Shown here: in pieces, positions 9,148 through 18,106 of the stretch
Layout: each line of letters opens with the position of its first letter
Position numbering within the stretch: the stretch's first letter is position 1
From: Cognatundibacterium aquatile
GTDB taxonomy: Bacteria > Pseudomonadota > Gammaproteobacteria > Burkholderiales > Burkholderiaceae_D
Direction: 5' to 3'
Length of the DNA: 64,000 nt
NCBI RefSeq assembly: GCF_014699135.1
Contig: NZ_JACOFT010000002.1
Span: 806,001-870,000 of the forward strand
Position numbers and translations under genes: made by a program
The notes under the pieces: model-generated
What the model was told of the DNA's origin: nothing
The model's database searches: none
Seen by the model: only the letters and a program-made list of their open reading frames with translations

Positions 9148-10527
9148 TCAGTTAGCATCATCAATATCGCGGATACGGCTCATTGCCTCATCAATACGAT
9201 CGACTGCAATGATGGTAAGCCCCTCGATTTTTTGCTTGGGCGCATTCGCTTTCGGGATCATGGCTATCGTAAAACCGAGCTTGGCTGCTTCTTTCAAGCG
9301 TTCTTGCCCTCGCGGCGCTGGCCGTATCTCGCCGGCCAGACCGACCTCGCCAAACACAACCAGGCTGCGCGGCAAGGGCTTATTTCGCATCGACGAATTA
9401 ATCGCCAGCAAAACAGCAAGGTCGGCTGCAGGCTCTGCAATTTTGACGCCTCCTACCGCATTAATAAAAACATCCTGATCAAACGCAGCAACACCTGCAT
9501 GCCGGTGCAACACCGCCAGCAGCATCGCCAGACGATTTTGCTCCAGACCGACAGATAAACGCTTCGCATTCGGTGCGAAGGAGCTGTCAACCAGCGCCTG
9601 TATCTCGACCAACAAGGGTCTGGTTCCCTCTTGCGTCACCATGACACAAGAGCCAGCGACCTGAGACTCATGCTGAGAAAGAAACAATGCCGACGGATTG
9701 GATACGCCTTTCAAGCCGCGCTCGGTCATGGCGAACACACCCAGTTCATTCACCGCGCCAAAGCGGTTTTTAATCGCCCTGACCAGACGAAAACTCGAAT
9801 GTGTATCACCTTCAAAGTACAGCACAGTATCCACAATGTGTTCCAACACGCGGGGTCCCGCCAGGGCACCCTCTTTCGTCACATGACCGACCAGAATCAT
9901 GGTGATATTCATGGTTTTTGCGACGCGTGTCAGCTGCGCAGCGCACTCACGCACCTGCGCTACCGAGCCCGGCGCCGAACTCAACGCATCTGAGTAGATC
10001 GTCTGAATCGAATCAATCACTACTACTTCCGGCTTATGATCCGCCAGCGTGTTCAGAATTTTTTCGAGCTGAATCTCCGCCTGCAAAGCCAGCCCATGCG
10101 TATCAAGCGCCAGCCGGTTCGCCCGCAAAGCTATCTGCGCGCCCGACTCCTCACCGCTGACATACAGCACTTTCTTTATCTTGGTCAAATTCGACAAGGC
10201 TTGCAGCAACAGTGTGGACTTTCCTATCCCAGGATCACCTCCGATCAGAACGACGCCACCCGGCACTAAGCCGCCACCCAGGACACGATCAAACTCCTCG
10301 ATACCCGTACCAAAACGTGGCACATCTGACGCTTCGATATCTGACAGATTCAACACTGGTGCGGTTTGCGCGAGACTTTGGTGTTTCCCCGAAAAACGAT
10401 TGCCGGCCGCCTCCATGATCGTTTCGACCAAGGTATTCCATTGTCCACACGAAGGGCACTGTCCGGCCCATTTATTGACGATGCCGCCGCACTCCGTGCA
10501 GGTGTAATTAGTTTTTGCCTTAGCCAT
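9148..10527 (-). CDS. radA: DNA repair/branch-migration ATPase RadA
   Basis: RecA-related helicase that helps process recombination intermediates. 459 aa, normal size. It has an N-terminal C4 zinc finger (Cys10, Cys13, Cys24, Cys27), Walker A GGDPGIGKS (96-104), Walker B VVIDSIQT (about 169-176), the RadA signature KNRFG (253-257), and a Lon-protease-like C-terminal domain (RSLVVFGEVGLAGEIRP). It converges on hpnE with only 26 bp between stops and is divergent from lplT. A single gene with no visible operon partners. Confidence 0.97.
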   Translation of the reverse strand: MAKAKTNYTCTECGGIVNKWAGQCPSCGQWNTLVETIMEAAGNRFSGKHQSLAQTAPVLNLSDIEASDVPRFGTGIEEFDRVLGGGLVPGGVVLIGGDPGIGKSTLLLQALSNLTKIKKVLYVSGEESGAQIALRANRLALDTHGLALQAEIQLEKILNTLADHKPEVVVIDSIQTIYSDALSSAPGSVAQVRECAAQLTRVAKTMNITMILVGHVTKEGALAGPRVLEHIVDTVLYFEGDTHSSFRLVRAIKNRFGAVNELGVFAMTERGLKGVSNPSALFLSQHESQVAGSCVMVTQEGTRPLLVEIQALVDSSFAPNAKRLSVGLEQNRLAMLLAVLHRHAGVAAFDQDVFINAVGGVKIAEPAADLAVLLAINSSMRNKPLPRSLVVFGEVGLAGEIRPAPRGQERLKEAAKLGFTIAMIPKANAPKQKIEGLTIIAVDRIDEAMSRIRDIDDAN

Positions 10528-10665
10528 AACTTTTCAAAGAAAACGTAATAAACACTGATATTTTACCCAGTAATTTCTGATATACATGCTCTAATTCAGC
10601 GATCAGGCGAGATTTTCATGGTATAAAGCTGACCGATAACACTTTGTAACAGGCAAACGACAAGC

Positions 10666-11928
10666 ATGAGACGTGGTTTCTATACAATTATGGCGGCACA
10701 GTTTTTTTCTTCGCTGGCCGACAATGCGCTACTGATTGCCTCCATGGCGTTACTGGTATCAATGCAATCGCCAAGTTGGATGCCGCCTTTACTGAAATTT
10801 TTCTTCGCTGTCTCTTACGTGTTGCTGGCCGCCTTTGTCGGCGCCTTTGCTGATGCACTCCCCAAAGGCAAGGTCATGTTCATTACGAATATGATTAAAG
10901 TCCTTGGTTGCGCTTTAATGTTTTTTCATGTGCATCCCTTGATTGCCTATGCTCTCGTCGGATTTGGTGCTGCAGCGTATTCGCCGGCAAAATATGGCAT
11001 TCTGACGGAATTGCTCCCCCCTGAAAAACTGGTCGCTGCAAATGGCTGGATCGAAGGCTTAACAGTGACCTCCATCATTCTCGGCACCGTACTTGGTGGT
11101 GCGCTGGTCACCCCTCATATCTCGGCGACCTTGCTGAATTTTGATTTCCCGGTCGTTGATTTTCCAATTAATACGCCGACCGAGGCAGCACTCTGCGTCA
11201 TTACCTTCTTTTATGGGCTTGCCGCTCTATTTAATTTGCGCATCCCCGACACAGGTGCCCGTTACGCCCATCAAAAGCCTCATCCAGTGCAATTAGTGTG
11301 TGACTTTTCTCATTGCTTTGTCACACTATGGAAAGACAAATTGGGGCAGATTTCACTGGCTGTCACTACGCTGTTCTGGGGCGCCGGGGCAACACTGCAG
11401 TTTATCGTTTTAAAATGGGCAGAAGAATCTTTACAAATGCCGCTGAATAAAGCAGCGGTATTACAAGGTGTTGTCGCTATCGGCATTGCCATCGGAGCAG
11501 TTGCTGCCGCTAAATTTGTCCCACTCAAAAAATCACTGGCAGTCATGCCCATGGGCATCGCAATGGGACTAGTCGTCACCACCATGATCTTCGTACACAG
11601 CGTCTGGCTCGCCTATCCTTTACTTGTTCTGGTTGGTGCACTGGCAGGCTTCTTTGTCGTACCGATGAATGCACTCTTACAGCACCGCGGCCACGTGCTG
11701 ATGAGTGCTGGACATTCAGTTGCGGTACAGAATTTCAATGAGAACTTATCAGTACTGATCATGTTGGGCTTGTATGCACTGATGATCTATTTAGACCTGA
11801 ACATTCAGGCGGTGATTGTGATATTCGGCTTATTCGTGGCGAGTACAATGTTCATCGTGATGAGAAAGCACAGTGCAAACCAGCGCCAGTTTGATTCACT
11901 GGCACTGATAGGGGAGCATAAACACTAG
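10666..11928 (+). CDS. lplT: Lysophospholipid transporter LplT
   Basis: Major-facilitator-type inner-membrane flippase that brings lysophospholipids back to the cytoplasmic face for reacylation. 420 aa with about twelve hydrophobic segments; the start MRRGFYTIMAAQFFSSLADN and the loop AAYSPAKYGILTELLPPEKL are typical of LplT. The acyltransferase partner (Aas) is not adjacent. Its stop overlaps the stop of the DUF1853 gene on the other strand by four bases, with no terminator hairpin between them. Confidence 0.92.
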   Translation: MRRGFYTIMAAQFFSSLADNALLIASMALLVSMQSPSWMPPLLKFFFAVSYVLLAAFVGAFADALPKGKVMFITNMIKVLGCALMFFHVHPLIAYALVGFGAAAYSPAKYGILTELLPPEKLVAANGWIEGLTVTSIILGTVLGGALVTPHISATLLNFDFPVVDFPINTPTEAALCVITFFYGLAALFNLRIPDTGARYAHQKPHPVQLVCDFSHCFVTLWKDKLGQISLAVTTLFWGAGATLQFIVLKWAEESLQMPLNKAAVLQGVVAIGIAIGAVAAAKFVPLKKSLAVMPMGIAMGLVVTTMIFVHSVWLAYPLLVLVGALAGFFVVPMNALLQHRGHVLMSAGHSVAVQNFNENLSVLIMLGLYALMIYLDLNIQAVIVIFGLFVASTMFIVMRKHSANQRQFDSLALIGEHKH

Positions 11929-12896
11929 GGATGCAATGTTGCCGCAGAAGCCCGATCCCACCAGTCTTCCGGGATCAGCATACCGCGGCAAACTTCCCGG
12001 GCAATACCGTTCTGGGTGACGGTGATCGCTAGCAACACTGGCGCAGTCGATATCGAAAAATGTGATTTGATCTGTGTCAGTAATTCTTGCTTTCCGAATA
12101 CAGCGTCACTACCCAGTTGTACCGGTGCCAGCCAGGCAAGACGCTGCAAAATGACACCTTCGCACTCAGGCATTTCCTGCAAATCACGCAAAGTCCAGAT
12201 GTAACCACGACAATGCTGCTCCGATACTCCATCAACCGCAGAGCCTGCTCGACCGATATCCATATCGCGATAAAACAACCAGCCTTTGACAAGTGCTTGA
12301 GAACGCAGCAAAGGAAAAGGCAACAATTTCTTTGCGGCCGGATGCAAACCCAGACGCAATTGCTGCTGCACTATTTTCTTCATCTTGGCACCCAGCGTAT
12401 CCGCGAGATTCGGGCCGAGATAATTAAACAAATCAGGTGCTCCGCTTTGTTCAGATGCCGCGTCAGAAAAAAACAAATAAAACTTTGTCGCCAACTCCCA
12501 ATGCACAAGCCCCGCGCCTTCTTTTACCAGAAAATCAAACTCGCCAATGGTACGTGCCTGCTCGTCATTCACTTGCAGACCATGCGCAAACAGCTCACCT
12601 GAATCAGCAAGATAAAAAGCAAGCAACACCTCCGCATACAAACCCAGTCGTTTTGTCGGCGCATCACGCAAGGCCTGATGCAAAGGCTCTGGAAATACAT
12701 CAAGCTTGGTTAACCACCGTTCCAGCTGACTCTGAGACGGCAGCTCCGGTGCGACGATCGCACCTTGCCACACGGAGGACTGCTGATCGAGCAAATCGGG
12801 AGAACTTAACAACCATGCGAGTGAGCGGACATGCACATCGTTCAGATGTCCCCACTGCTGATGAAACTGTGCCTGATAGTCTGGATAGACTCGCAT
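11925..12896 (-). CDS. DUF1853 family protein
   Basis: A 323-aa cytoplasmic protein of the DUF1853 family, function unknown. Recognisable features are RSLAWLLSSPDLL near the N-terminus, GEFDFLV with acidic residues followed by HWELATKFYL in the middle (a pattern reminiscent of PD-(D/E)xK nuclease cores: ...E-x-D...E-x-x-x-K), and an acidic central region. ATG 12896 is chosen because it overlaps the uracil-glycosylase stop as TGATG; an ATG at 12944 would add sixteen basic residues overlapping that gene. Last gene of the tsaB-rimI-udg operon, so it is probably cotranscribed with a DNA-repair enzyme. The nuclease idea is inference only. Confidence 0.82.
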   Translation of the reverse strand: MRVYPDYQAQFHQQWGHLNDVHVRSLAWLLSSPDLLDQQSSVWQGAIVAPELPSQSQLERWLTKLDVFPEPLHQALRDAPTKRLGLYAEVLLAFYLADSGELFAHGLQVNDEQARTIGEFDFLVKEGAGLVHWELATKFYLFFSDAASEQSGAPDLFNYLGPNLADTLGAKMKKIVQQQLRLGLHPAAKKLLPFPLLRSQALVKGWLFYRDMDIGRAGSAVDGVSEQHCRGYIWTLRDLQEMPECEGVILQRLAWLAPVQLGSDAVFGKQELLTQIKSHFSISTAPVLLAITVTQNGIAREVCRGMLIPEDWWDRASAATLHP

Positions 12897-13714
12897 CAGG
12901 CATTTGTTGGTAAAGCGTTTTGAGCGAGACACAAATCGCGCCACGCCTTACTTTTTTCTACAGGTTTACGCAATAAATACGCAGGGTGGTAGGTCACAAT
13001 CATAGGCACACCGTTGACATGATGTTCTTTTCCACGCAATTGCGAAACCGGCGTATCAGGATCGGCCCCCAATAAGGCAACTGCTGCCGTCTTACCCAGG
13101 GCAACAATCACTTTCGGCTGAATTAAGGCAATCTGGCGCTGCAAATACGGCAGACAAGCCTGTATTTCATCGGCCGTTGGCGGCCTGTCTTTACCGCTGC
13201 TATCCGTCGGTCGACATTTGACAACATTCGCAATATACGCACGTTCACCGCGCTGCACACCGAGTGCCCGCAGCATATTATCAAGCAACTGTCCGGCTGC
13301 GCCGACAAACGGCTCACCCTGTAAGTTTTCGTTATAGCCAGGCCCCTCACCGACAAACAACCATGTCGCTGCGGTATCTCCAGTGCCAAAAACTGTTTTT
13401 GTCCTACCTTTACACAAGCCACAAGCCACACAAGATGCGACTTCGGCTTGCAATGCATCCAAGGACATCACAGATACGCGATCCACGGGATCAGACGCCA
13501 CTGGCGCTGAAGACGGGGGTAGGTCCGCCACGGTTACAACATCGGTGACGCCACCGTCAGGCAAAACAGCCGCAGGAGGAACATCCGCCAACGCCAACGT
13601 CGCAACTACTGGAGTTGCCTCCTCAGACGCATAGCGGGAGAGCCACAACGGGCCCAAACCCATTGCATTCAGAATTTTGATACGAGCCGTTTGTTCGGCA
13701 GCATTCATCAGCAC
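12896..13714 (-). CDS. Uracil-DNA glycosylase, Fe-S (family 4/5-like)
   Basis: Removes uracil from DNA. Cysteines consistent with the 4Fe-4S cluster are visible: CVAC (Cys95, Cys98), Cys167 in VKCRP and Cys187 in ACLPY. The active-site motif GEGPGYNEN (122-130) and the C-terminal YHPAYLL follow the family 4 pattern. About 80 N-terminal residues rich in Pro, Val and Asp form a linker not needed for catalysis, as seen in many betaproteobacterial homologues sometimes labelled SPO1 DNA polymerase-related. The start overlaps rimI by seven bases and the stop overlaps the DUF1853 start, so the genes are coupled. Confidence 0.92.
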   Translation of the reverse strand: MLMNAAEQTARIKILNAMGLGPLWLSRYASEEATPVVATLALADVPPAAVLPDGGVTDVVTVADLPPSSAPVASDPVDRVSVMSLDALQAEVASCVACGLCKGRTKTVFGTGDTAATWLFVGEGPGYNENLQGEPFVGAAGQLLDNMLRALGVQRGERAYIANVVKCRPTDSSGKDRPPTADEIQACLPYLQRQIALIQPKVIVALGKTAAVALLGADPDTPVSQLRGKEHHVNGVPMIVTYHPAYLLRKPVEKSKAWRDLCLAQNALPTNA

Positions 13715-14154
13715 ATTCTCCGCATCACGATTGCATCTTCACGGGTATTTACATCGACGGGATAGTAGGCTTTTCTTCTGCCGATTTCCTCAAAGCCATC
13801 GGCAAGGTACACCTCAATTGCCCGATAATTACTACGCCGGACTTCCAACAAAACTGACGTCATGTCCTGTTCTTTTGCATAAAGATGCAGGTATCTCAAC
13901 ATGGCGCTCGCATATCCCTGTCCCTGATTTTCTTTACGGACGGCGAAATTCAGCAGATGCAATTCGTCAACAACAGGCATTACAAAAAAATAAGCGGCAA
14001 TTTCTCCGGAATGATCGCGAATACCAAATGCCTGATAGCCACTTAAAAACGAATCGGTAAAATTTCCTCTGGACCAGGGATGAGAGTATACCGCCTCTTC
14101 AATCGTCAGTATCTGATCAATGTCCGCAAAACCCAATTTCACAAAGTTATGCAT
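13708..14154 (-). CDS. rimI: Ribosomal protein S18-alanine N-acetyltransferase RimI
   Basis: GNAT-fold acetyltransferase that acetylates the N-terminus of ribosomal protein S18. 148 aa. The acetyl-CoA binding motif RKENQGQGYASAML and the later LEVRRSNYRAIEVYLADGFEEIGRR are characteristic of RimI. It follows tsaB by 32 bp and overlaps the glycosylase by seven bases; tsaB-rimI adjacency is conserved in many proteobacteria. Confidence 0.93.
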   Translation of the reverse strand: MHNFVKLGFADIDQILTIEEAVYSHPWSRGNFTDSFLSGYQAFGIRDHSGEIAAYFFVMPVVDELHLLNFAVRKENQGQGYASAMLRYLHLYAKEQDMTSVLLEVRRSNYRAIEVYLADGFEEIGRRKAYYPVDVNTREDAIVMRRMC

Positions 14155-14186
14155 GTTTTCTTATACTCAGTACGAAAAGCCGCATA

Positions 14187-14876
14187 TTACTTCTGCCCCT
14201 GTACCAAAGCTCGTTCGGCAGTAGTTAATGCAATCTTATTTCTCAGGTACAGCGGCTGCGCCAGCTCTGGTGAGACATCCTGACCGCTTGCCAGCCCAAG
14301 CTTCCCCAACTCCGCAACCTGTTTTGCATGCGGCATCATCGGAATCGATGGAAACTGACTATATTGAGAAGGCAAAACAACGCCATTCCCAAGGACAAAA
14401 TACGGTGAATCAAGATCAGCACTCGGCGTAATATCTTCTATCTTCGCCAACACTGGAGCGCTAACTTCTACGCAGACTCCGCCTACAAAACGGTACTGAG
14501 CCCAGTACACCTCGTTCATACGCGCATCCAGAACGCAAATAAAATTATCTGCCTTTACCTCCGCGAATGCTGCCAACGCCATCGCTTGCAGACTAATCAC
14601 TGGCACAACGTTTAATTCTGCGCCATAGGCAAGTCCCTGAACAATGCCGCAAGCTGTGCGTATTCCTGTAAATGCACCGGGGCCGCATCCGTAAGCCAAA
14701 ACATCACAGTCAGACAGTGCGATGCTGGCCTCCGACAGCAATGACTGCAACGCAGGCAAAATTCCTTGTGAATGGGTCTGCACACCGGATAACTCGCGCA
14801 CATAAATCTGATCATCGACAAGCAAAGCTGCTGATGCCAGTTCGGTCGATGTTTCTATTGCTAAAATCGTTGTCAT
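14187..14876 (-). CDS. tsaB: tRNA threonylcarbamoyladenosine biosynthesis protein TsaB
   Basis: ASKHA-fold partner of TsaD in making the t6A37 modification of ANN-decoding tRNAs. 229 aa, normal length. The N-terminus ILAIETSTELASAALL and the glycine motif YGCGPGAFTGIRTACG (residues 62-77 region) identify TsaB, which lacks the metal-binding residues of TsaD. First gene of a four-gene minus-strand operon with rimI, the uracil glycosylase and DUF1853. Confidence 0.95.
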   Translation of the reverse strand: MTTILAIETSTELASAALLVDDQIYVRELSGVQTHSQGILPALQSLLSEASIALSDCDVLAYGCGPGAFTGIRTACGIVQGLAYGAELNVVPVISLQAMALAAFAEVKADNFICVLDARMNEVYWAQYRFVGGVCVEVSAPVLAKIEDITPSADLDSPYFVLGNGVVLPSQYSQFPSIPMMPHAKQVAELGKLGLASGQDVSPELAQPLYLRNKIALTTAERALVQGQK

Positions 14877-14949
14877 AGACGTATTTTACCGTGTTCACTT
14901 CAGTGCAAGGCTGGATTTCTATTGAGATTGAATCGGTTAGAATTACAAC

Positions 14950-15360
14950 ATGAACGCACATATTCACACTAATGATCTGAAACAGTTGAAAAATCAACTG
15001 AACACCAAACACTGGCTGGTCGCCTGCCTTTGCGCTGCATGGTGCGACACCTGTAATATTTATCGCACAGCATTTGAAGAACTGGCTGTCCGCCATCCGG
15101 AAAAGTGCTTTGCCTGGGTCGACATAGAAGACCATGCCCATCTGGTCGAAGATATAGAAATTGAAAATTTCCCTACCATCCTGATTCAATATGACGATGA
15201 CGTGGCATTTCTTGGAACTATGCTGCCTGACGCATCGCAACTCCACCGGCTCATTACGTCCATCGAAGAAAGCGTACGATCCAACCCGATCAAGCGCAGC
15301 TCCCTCAATCAGGAGGCACCGGAAAACTGGAGTCTGCGCCGGTTAATACTCGCGGACTAG
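14950..15360 (+). CDS. Thioredoxin-like protein
   Basis: A 136-aa cytoplasmic thioredoxin-fold protein with the redox pair WCDTC at residues 31-35 and the family cis-proline in ENFPTILI. There is no signal peptide. The active-site dipeptide is Asp-Thr rather than Gly-Pro, so its redox potential and partners probably differ from thioredoxin A. It is divergent from tsaB across 73 bp and stands alone before the tRNA genes. Partner unknown. Confidence 0.85.
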   Translation: MNAHIHTNDLKQLKNQLNTKHWLVACLCAAWCDTCNIYRTAFEELAVRHPEKCFAWVDIEDHAHLVEDIEIENFPTILIQYDDDVAFLGTMLPDASQLHRLITSIEESVRSNPIKRSSLNQEAPENWSLRRLILAD

Positions 15361-15430
15361 TCAATCACTAAGCCAATTCGGTGTTCATGTCAGCGTGAGC
15401 ACATTCTTCAACTTGAACATCTCAGAATAG

Positions 15431-15462
15431 AAAAAAGGGACTAGATTTGCATCTAGTCCCTT
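15431..15462 (-). terminator. Terminator of the downstream tRNA-Arg copy
   Basis: AAGGGACTAGAT (15435-15446) pairs with ATCTAGTCCCTT (15451-15462) around a four-base loop, followed on the minus strand by a T run (15431-15436). It differs from the second copy only at one loop base. Confidence 0.92.
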
Positions 15463-15467
15463 GAATC

Positions 15468-15544
15468 TGGTGCGGCTGGCAGGAATCGAACCCACGACCC
15501 CTTGGTTCGTAGCCAAGTACTCTATCCAGCTGAGCTACAGCCGC
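15468..15544 (-). tRNA. tRNA-Arg(ACG), copy 1
   Basis: 77 nt including an encoded CCA. Acceptor GCGGCTG/CAGCCGC, D-arm TAGCTCAGCTGGATAGAGTA, anticodon stem CTTGG/CCAAG with loop CTACGAA (anticodon ACG, normally edited to ICG), T-arm with GGTTCGAATCC. The sequence is identical to the copy at 15732-15808. Confidence 0.98.
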
Positions 15545-15692
15545 GAAGAAGAAAATTATAGCACAAGTAAACCCAACATTTAAAGCCCCTCTGCTCAACT
15601 TTTGTGACGCGAGATAAATAAGTATTAAGGCAAGCAAAAAAAATGCAGCGAACCGGGGAAGAAAATGAACAAGAAAAAAAGAAGCGCAGAAT

Positions 15693-15726
15693 AGAAAAAA
15701 GGGACTAGATTTACATCTAGTCCCTT
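15693..15726 (-). terminator. Terminator between the two tRNA-Arg copies
   Basis: The same 12-bp stem (15699-15710 with 15715-15726) as after the other copy, followed by a T run on the minus strand. It should separate the two tRNA transcripts. Confidence 0.9.
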
Positions 15727-15731
15727 GAATC

Positions 15732-15808
15732 TGGTGCGGCTGGCAGGAATCGAACCCACGACCCCTTGGTTCGTAGCCAAGTACTCTATCCAGCTGAGCT
15801 ACAGCCGC
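15732..15808 (-). tRNA. tRNA-Arg(ACG), copy 2
   Basis: Identical 77-nt tRNA with encoded CCA and anticodon ACG. It lies first on the transcribed strand, 187 bp before copy 1. The duplicated unit includes the terminator stem, the CAGATTCAA trailer and the tRNA; the sequence between units is unrelated. Confidence 0.98.
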
Positions 15809-15864
15809 GAAAAACAAAATTATAGCATAGGACTTTTGATTTTATAAGCCCTCCCGCCATTATT

Positions 15865-17742
15865 TCAAATTTCAACCTGAGCGCCGACTTCAATCACACG
15901 ATTGCTTGGGATGTGATAGTAGTCCGCTGCATCACGTGCATTGCGAGACATGGCAACAAAAATGCCCTCGCGCCATCTTGCCATACCACCGCCCGGCGTA
16001 GAGATAATCGTCTGCCTGGAAATAAAGTAAGAAGTTTCCATAGGCTCAAAAATCAGACCACTCGATGCACACAAAGCAAGCGCAGCTGGAATATCCGGCT
16101 CATTTTTAAATCCGTAAAACAGATCGATCTGATAACACGAATTACCAAGATCGGAAATCTTAATACGTTCAGAAAATGGTACCCATGGAATTTCCCTGTT
16201 ATGCAGCGTCAGAAAAACCACCCGTTCATGCAATATTTTATTGTGCGATAAATTATGCAAGAGCGCGTGCGGTACACCGTCTGCCTCACCTCGCAAGAAT
16301 ACGGCGGTGCCGTAAACCCGGGTTGGGGCAGACACAAACAGGGACGCAAGGAAATCCTCCAGCGGAATTGCATGTTTTTTCAGATTTTCAAATACCAGCT
16401 CGCGTCCACGTTTCCACGTCAGCATCAAGGTGAAAATAATCAATCCCAGCACAATCGGGAAGTAACCGCCATGGAAGAATTTCAATGCATTAGCAGAAAA
16501 CAGAGAAACGTCGATGGCTAAAAAGAAAAATGTCGCAGCGACACACAACAGAAGATTGTATTTCCAGCCAAACCGGATAACAAAAAACGTCAGCAATGAC
16601 GTCACCAGCATCGTACCGGTATTTGCGATACCGTAAGCCGATGCAAGATTCGTCGATGAACCAAAGCCAATCACCGCGCCAACAACTACAAACAATTGCA
16701 TCCAGTTCGCCACAGGAATATAAATCTGGCCAATTTCTTTAGCTGACGTATGCACAATCTTCATACGCGGCAAAAAACCGAGTGAAATAGCTTGTTTGGT
16801 CATCGAGAACGTCCCAGATATCGTCGACTGAGATGCAATCACCGCAGCAACCGTCGATAAGATAACCAGAGGATAAATACTCCACGCACCCAACTGATAA
16901 TAAAAAGGATTAGTCACTGCTGCCGGATTAAACATCAGCAGCGCACCTTGCCCAAGGTAATTCAGTGCCAGCGCGGGAAACACAATAAAAAACCAGGCAG
17001 CACGAATCGGTTTAGCGCCAAAATGCCCCATATCCGCATACAAAGCTTCGGAACCGGTAAACGCCAGCACGACAGCACCGAGCGCAAAAAATGCCCCCCA
17101 GTGATGGTCGATCACAAAATTCACTGCGTATAAGGGATTGAAAGCGGCCAGGATTCCCGGGACACGGATGATGTTATACAGGCCCATCAAGGCCAGAACT
17201 GAAAACCACAACAACATCACCGGGCCGAACATCTTCCCGATGCCTGCAGTGCCTTTACGTTGAACCGCATACAAACAGATCAGAACAATCAGCGTAATAG
17301 GAACAACGACTGGTTTAAAACTGGGTGTGGCAACTTCAATACCTTCCATTGCAGACAACACCGACATCGCTGGTGTGATCACGCCGTCACCGTAAAACAG
17401 CGAAGCGCCAAACAAACCAAGCACAGTCAAGGGAAAGTAGAGTTTAGAATTTTTACTAACCGATTCGAGGGACAGCGCCGTCAGCGCCATAATTCCGCCC
17501 TCTCCGCGGTTATCCGCGCGCAGCACAAGCGTCACGTACTTGAGGGAAACAATGATAATCAATCCCCATAAAATCATAGAGACGATGCCAAAGATATTGG
17601 CCTGCGTGAGCTGCAACCCGTGAGCTGGCGCAAACACTTCCTTCATCGTATAGAGAGGACTGGTTCCGATATCGCCATAAACAATGCCGACTGCCGCTAA
17701 CGTCAATCCTGCCAGACTGCTTTTCGTTTGATGATTATCCAA
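15865..17742 (-). CDS. kup: Low-affinity potassium uptake protein Kup
   Basis: Inner-membrane K+ uptake system, probably proton-coupled. 625 aa with about twelve membrane helices in the first 450 residues and a soluble C-terminal tail. It begins with the family signature GIVYGDIGTSPLYTMKEVF and carries GDGVITPAMSVLSA. No terminator hairpin is evident between its stop and the tRNA-Arg genes 57 bp further on. Upstream are 364 bp without a gene. Confidence 0.95.
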   Translation of the reverse strand: MDNHQTKSSLAGLTLAAVGIVYGDIGTSPLYTMKEVFAPAHGLQLTQANIFGIVSMILWGLIIIVSLKYVTLVLRADNRGEGGIMALTALSLESVSKNSKLYFPLTVLGLFGASLFYGDGVITPAMSVLSAMEGIEVATPSFKPVVVPITLIVLICLYAVQRKGTAGIGKMFGPVMLLWFSVLALMGLYNIIRVPGILAAFNPLYAVNFVIDHHWGAFFALGAVVLAFTGSEALYADMGHFGAKPIRAAWFFIVFPALALNYLGQGALLMFNPAAVTNPFYYQLGAWSIYPLVILSTVAAVIASQSTISGTFSMTKQAISLGFLPRMKIVHTSAKEIGQIYIPVANWMQLFVVVGAVIGFGSSTNLASAYGIANTGTMLVTSLLTFFVIRFGWKYNLLLCVAATFFFLAIDVSLFSANALKFFHGGYFPIVLGLIIFTLMLTWKRGRELVFENLKKHAIPLEDFLASLFVSAPTRVYGTAVFLRGEADGVPHALLHNLSHNKILHERVVFLTLHNREIPWVPFSERIKISDLGNSCYQIDLFYGFKNEPDIPAALALCASSGLIFEPMETSYFISRQTIISTPGGGMARWREGIFVAMSRNARDAADYYHIPSNRVIEVGAQVEI

Positions 17743-18106
17743 TTGCGTACCTTGTAATTATTGGTGCGTTGCACAATAGGGCATTCCAGAGGCAAACTCA
17801 ATAGTCCAAAACAAAAAAAGAACATATTAAGTTAATACGCAACAGTTAGCACATAAATAGTAACCTCACCGGGCAGGAACTGGTACGACATGTGTTGTCT
17901 CGCTCAGACGGAAAGAGAATAAATTTACCTTTTACCAAAAAACTCAATTGCAAATCAAACATCACACTAACTATGCCCATGAATATCACTGCAATCGATC
18001 GCGCAATATGATTTCAAGTACGTCCAAACATCAACGCTGATCAATATAAATAGAGAATTCGATGCGCTTCCCTGGATTTTTTCCGGGAAATAAAAAACCG
18101 CAAGAG
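17743..18106. other. Gene-free interval upstream of kup
   Basis: 364 bp of AT-rich sequence between the kup start and the stop of the HpaR-like gene, both on the minus strand. It should hold the kup promoter. A short imperfect hairpin (TTCCC...GGGAA, about 18068-18089) lies just past the regulator stop, without a clear T run. I see no other gene or RNA. Confidence 0.4.

Noticed and set aside
15422-15817. A 131-codon minus-strand frame with the repeated sequence AVAQLDRVLGYEPRGRGFDS
   Set aside because: It is the translation of the two tRNA-Arg genes and their terminators; this peptide is a well-known false annotation over tRNA-Arg.
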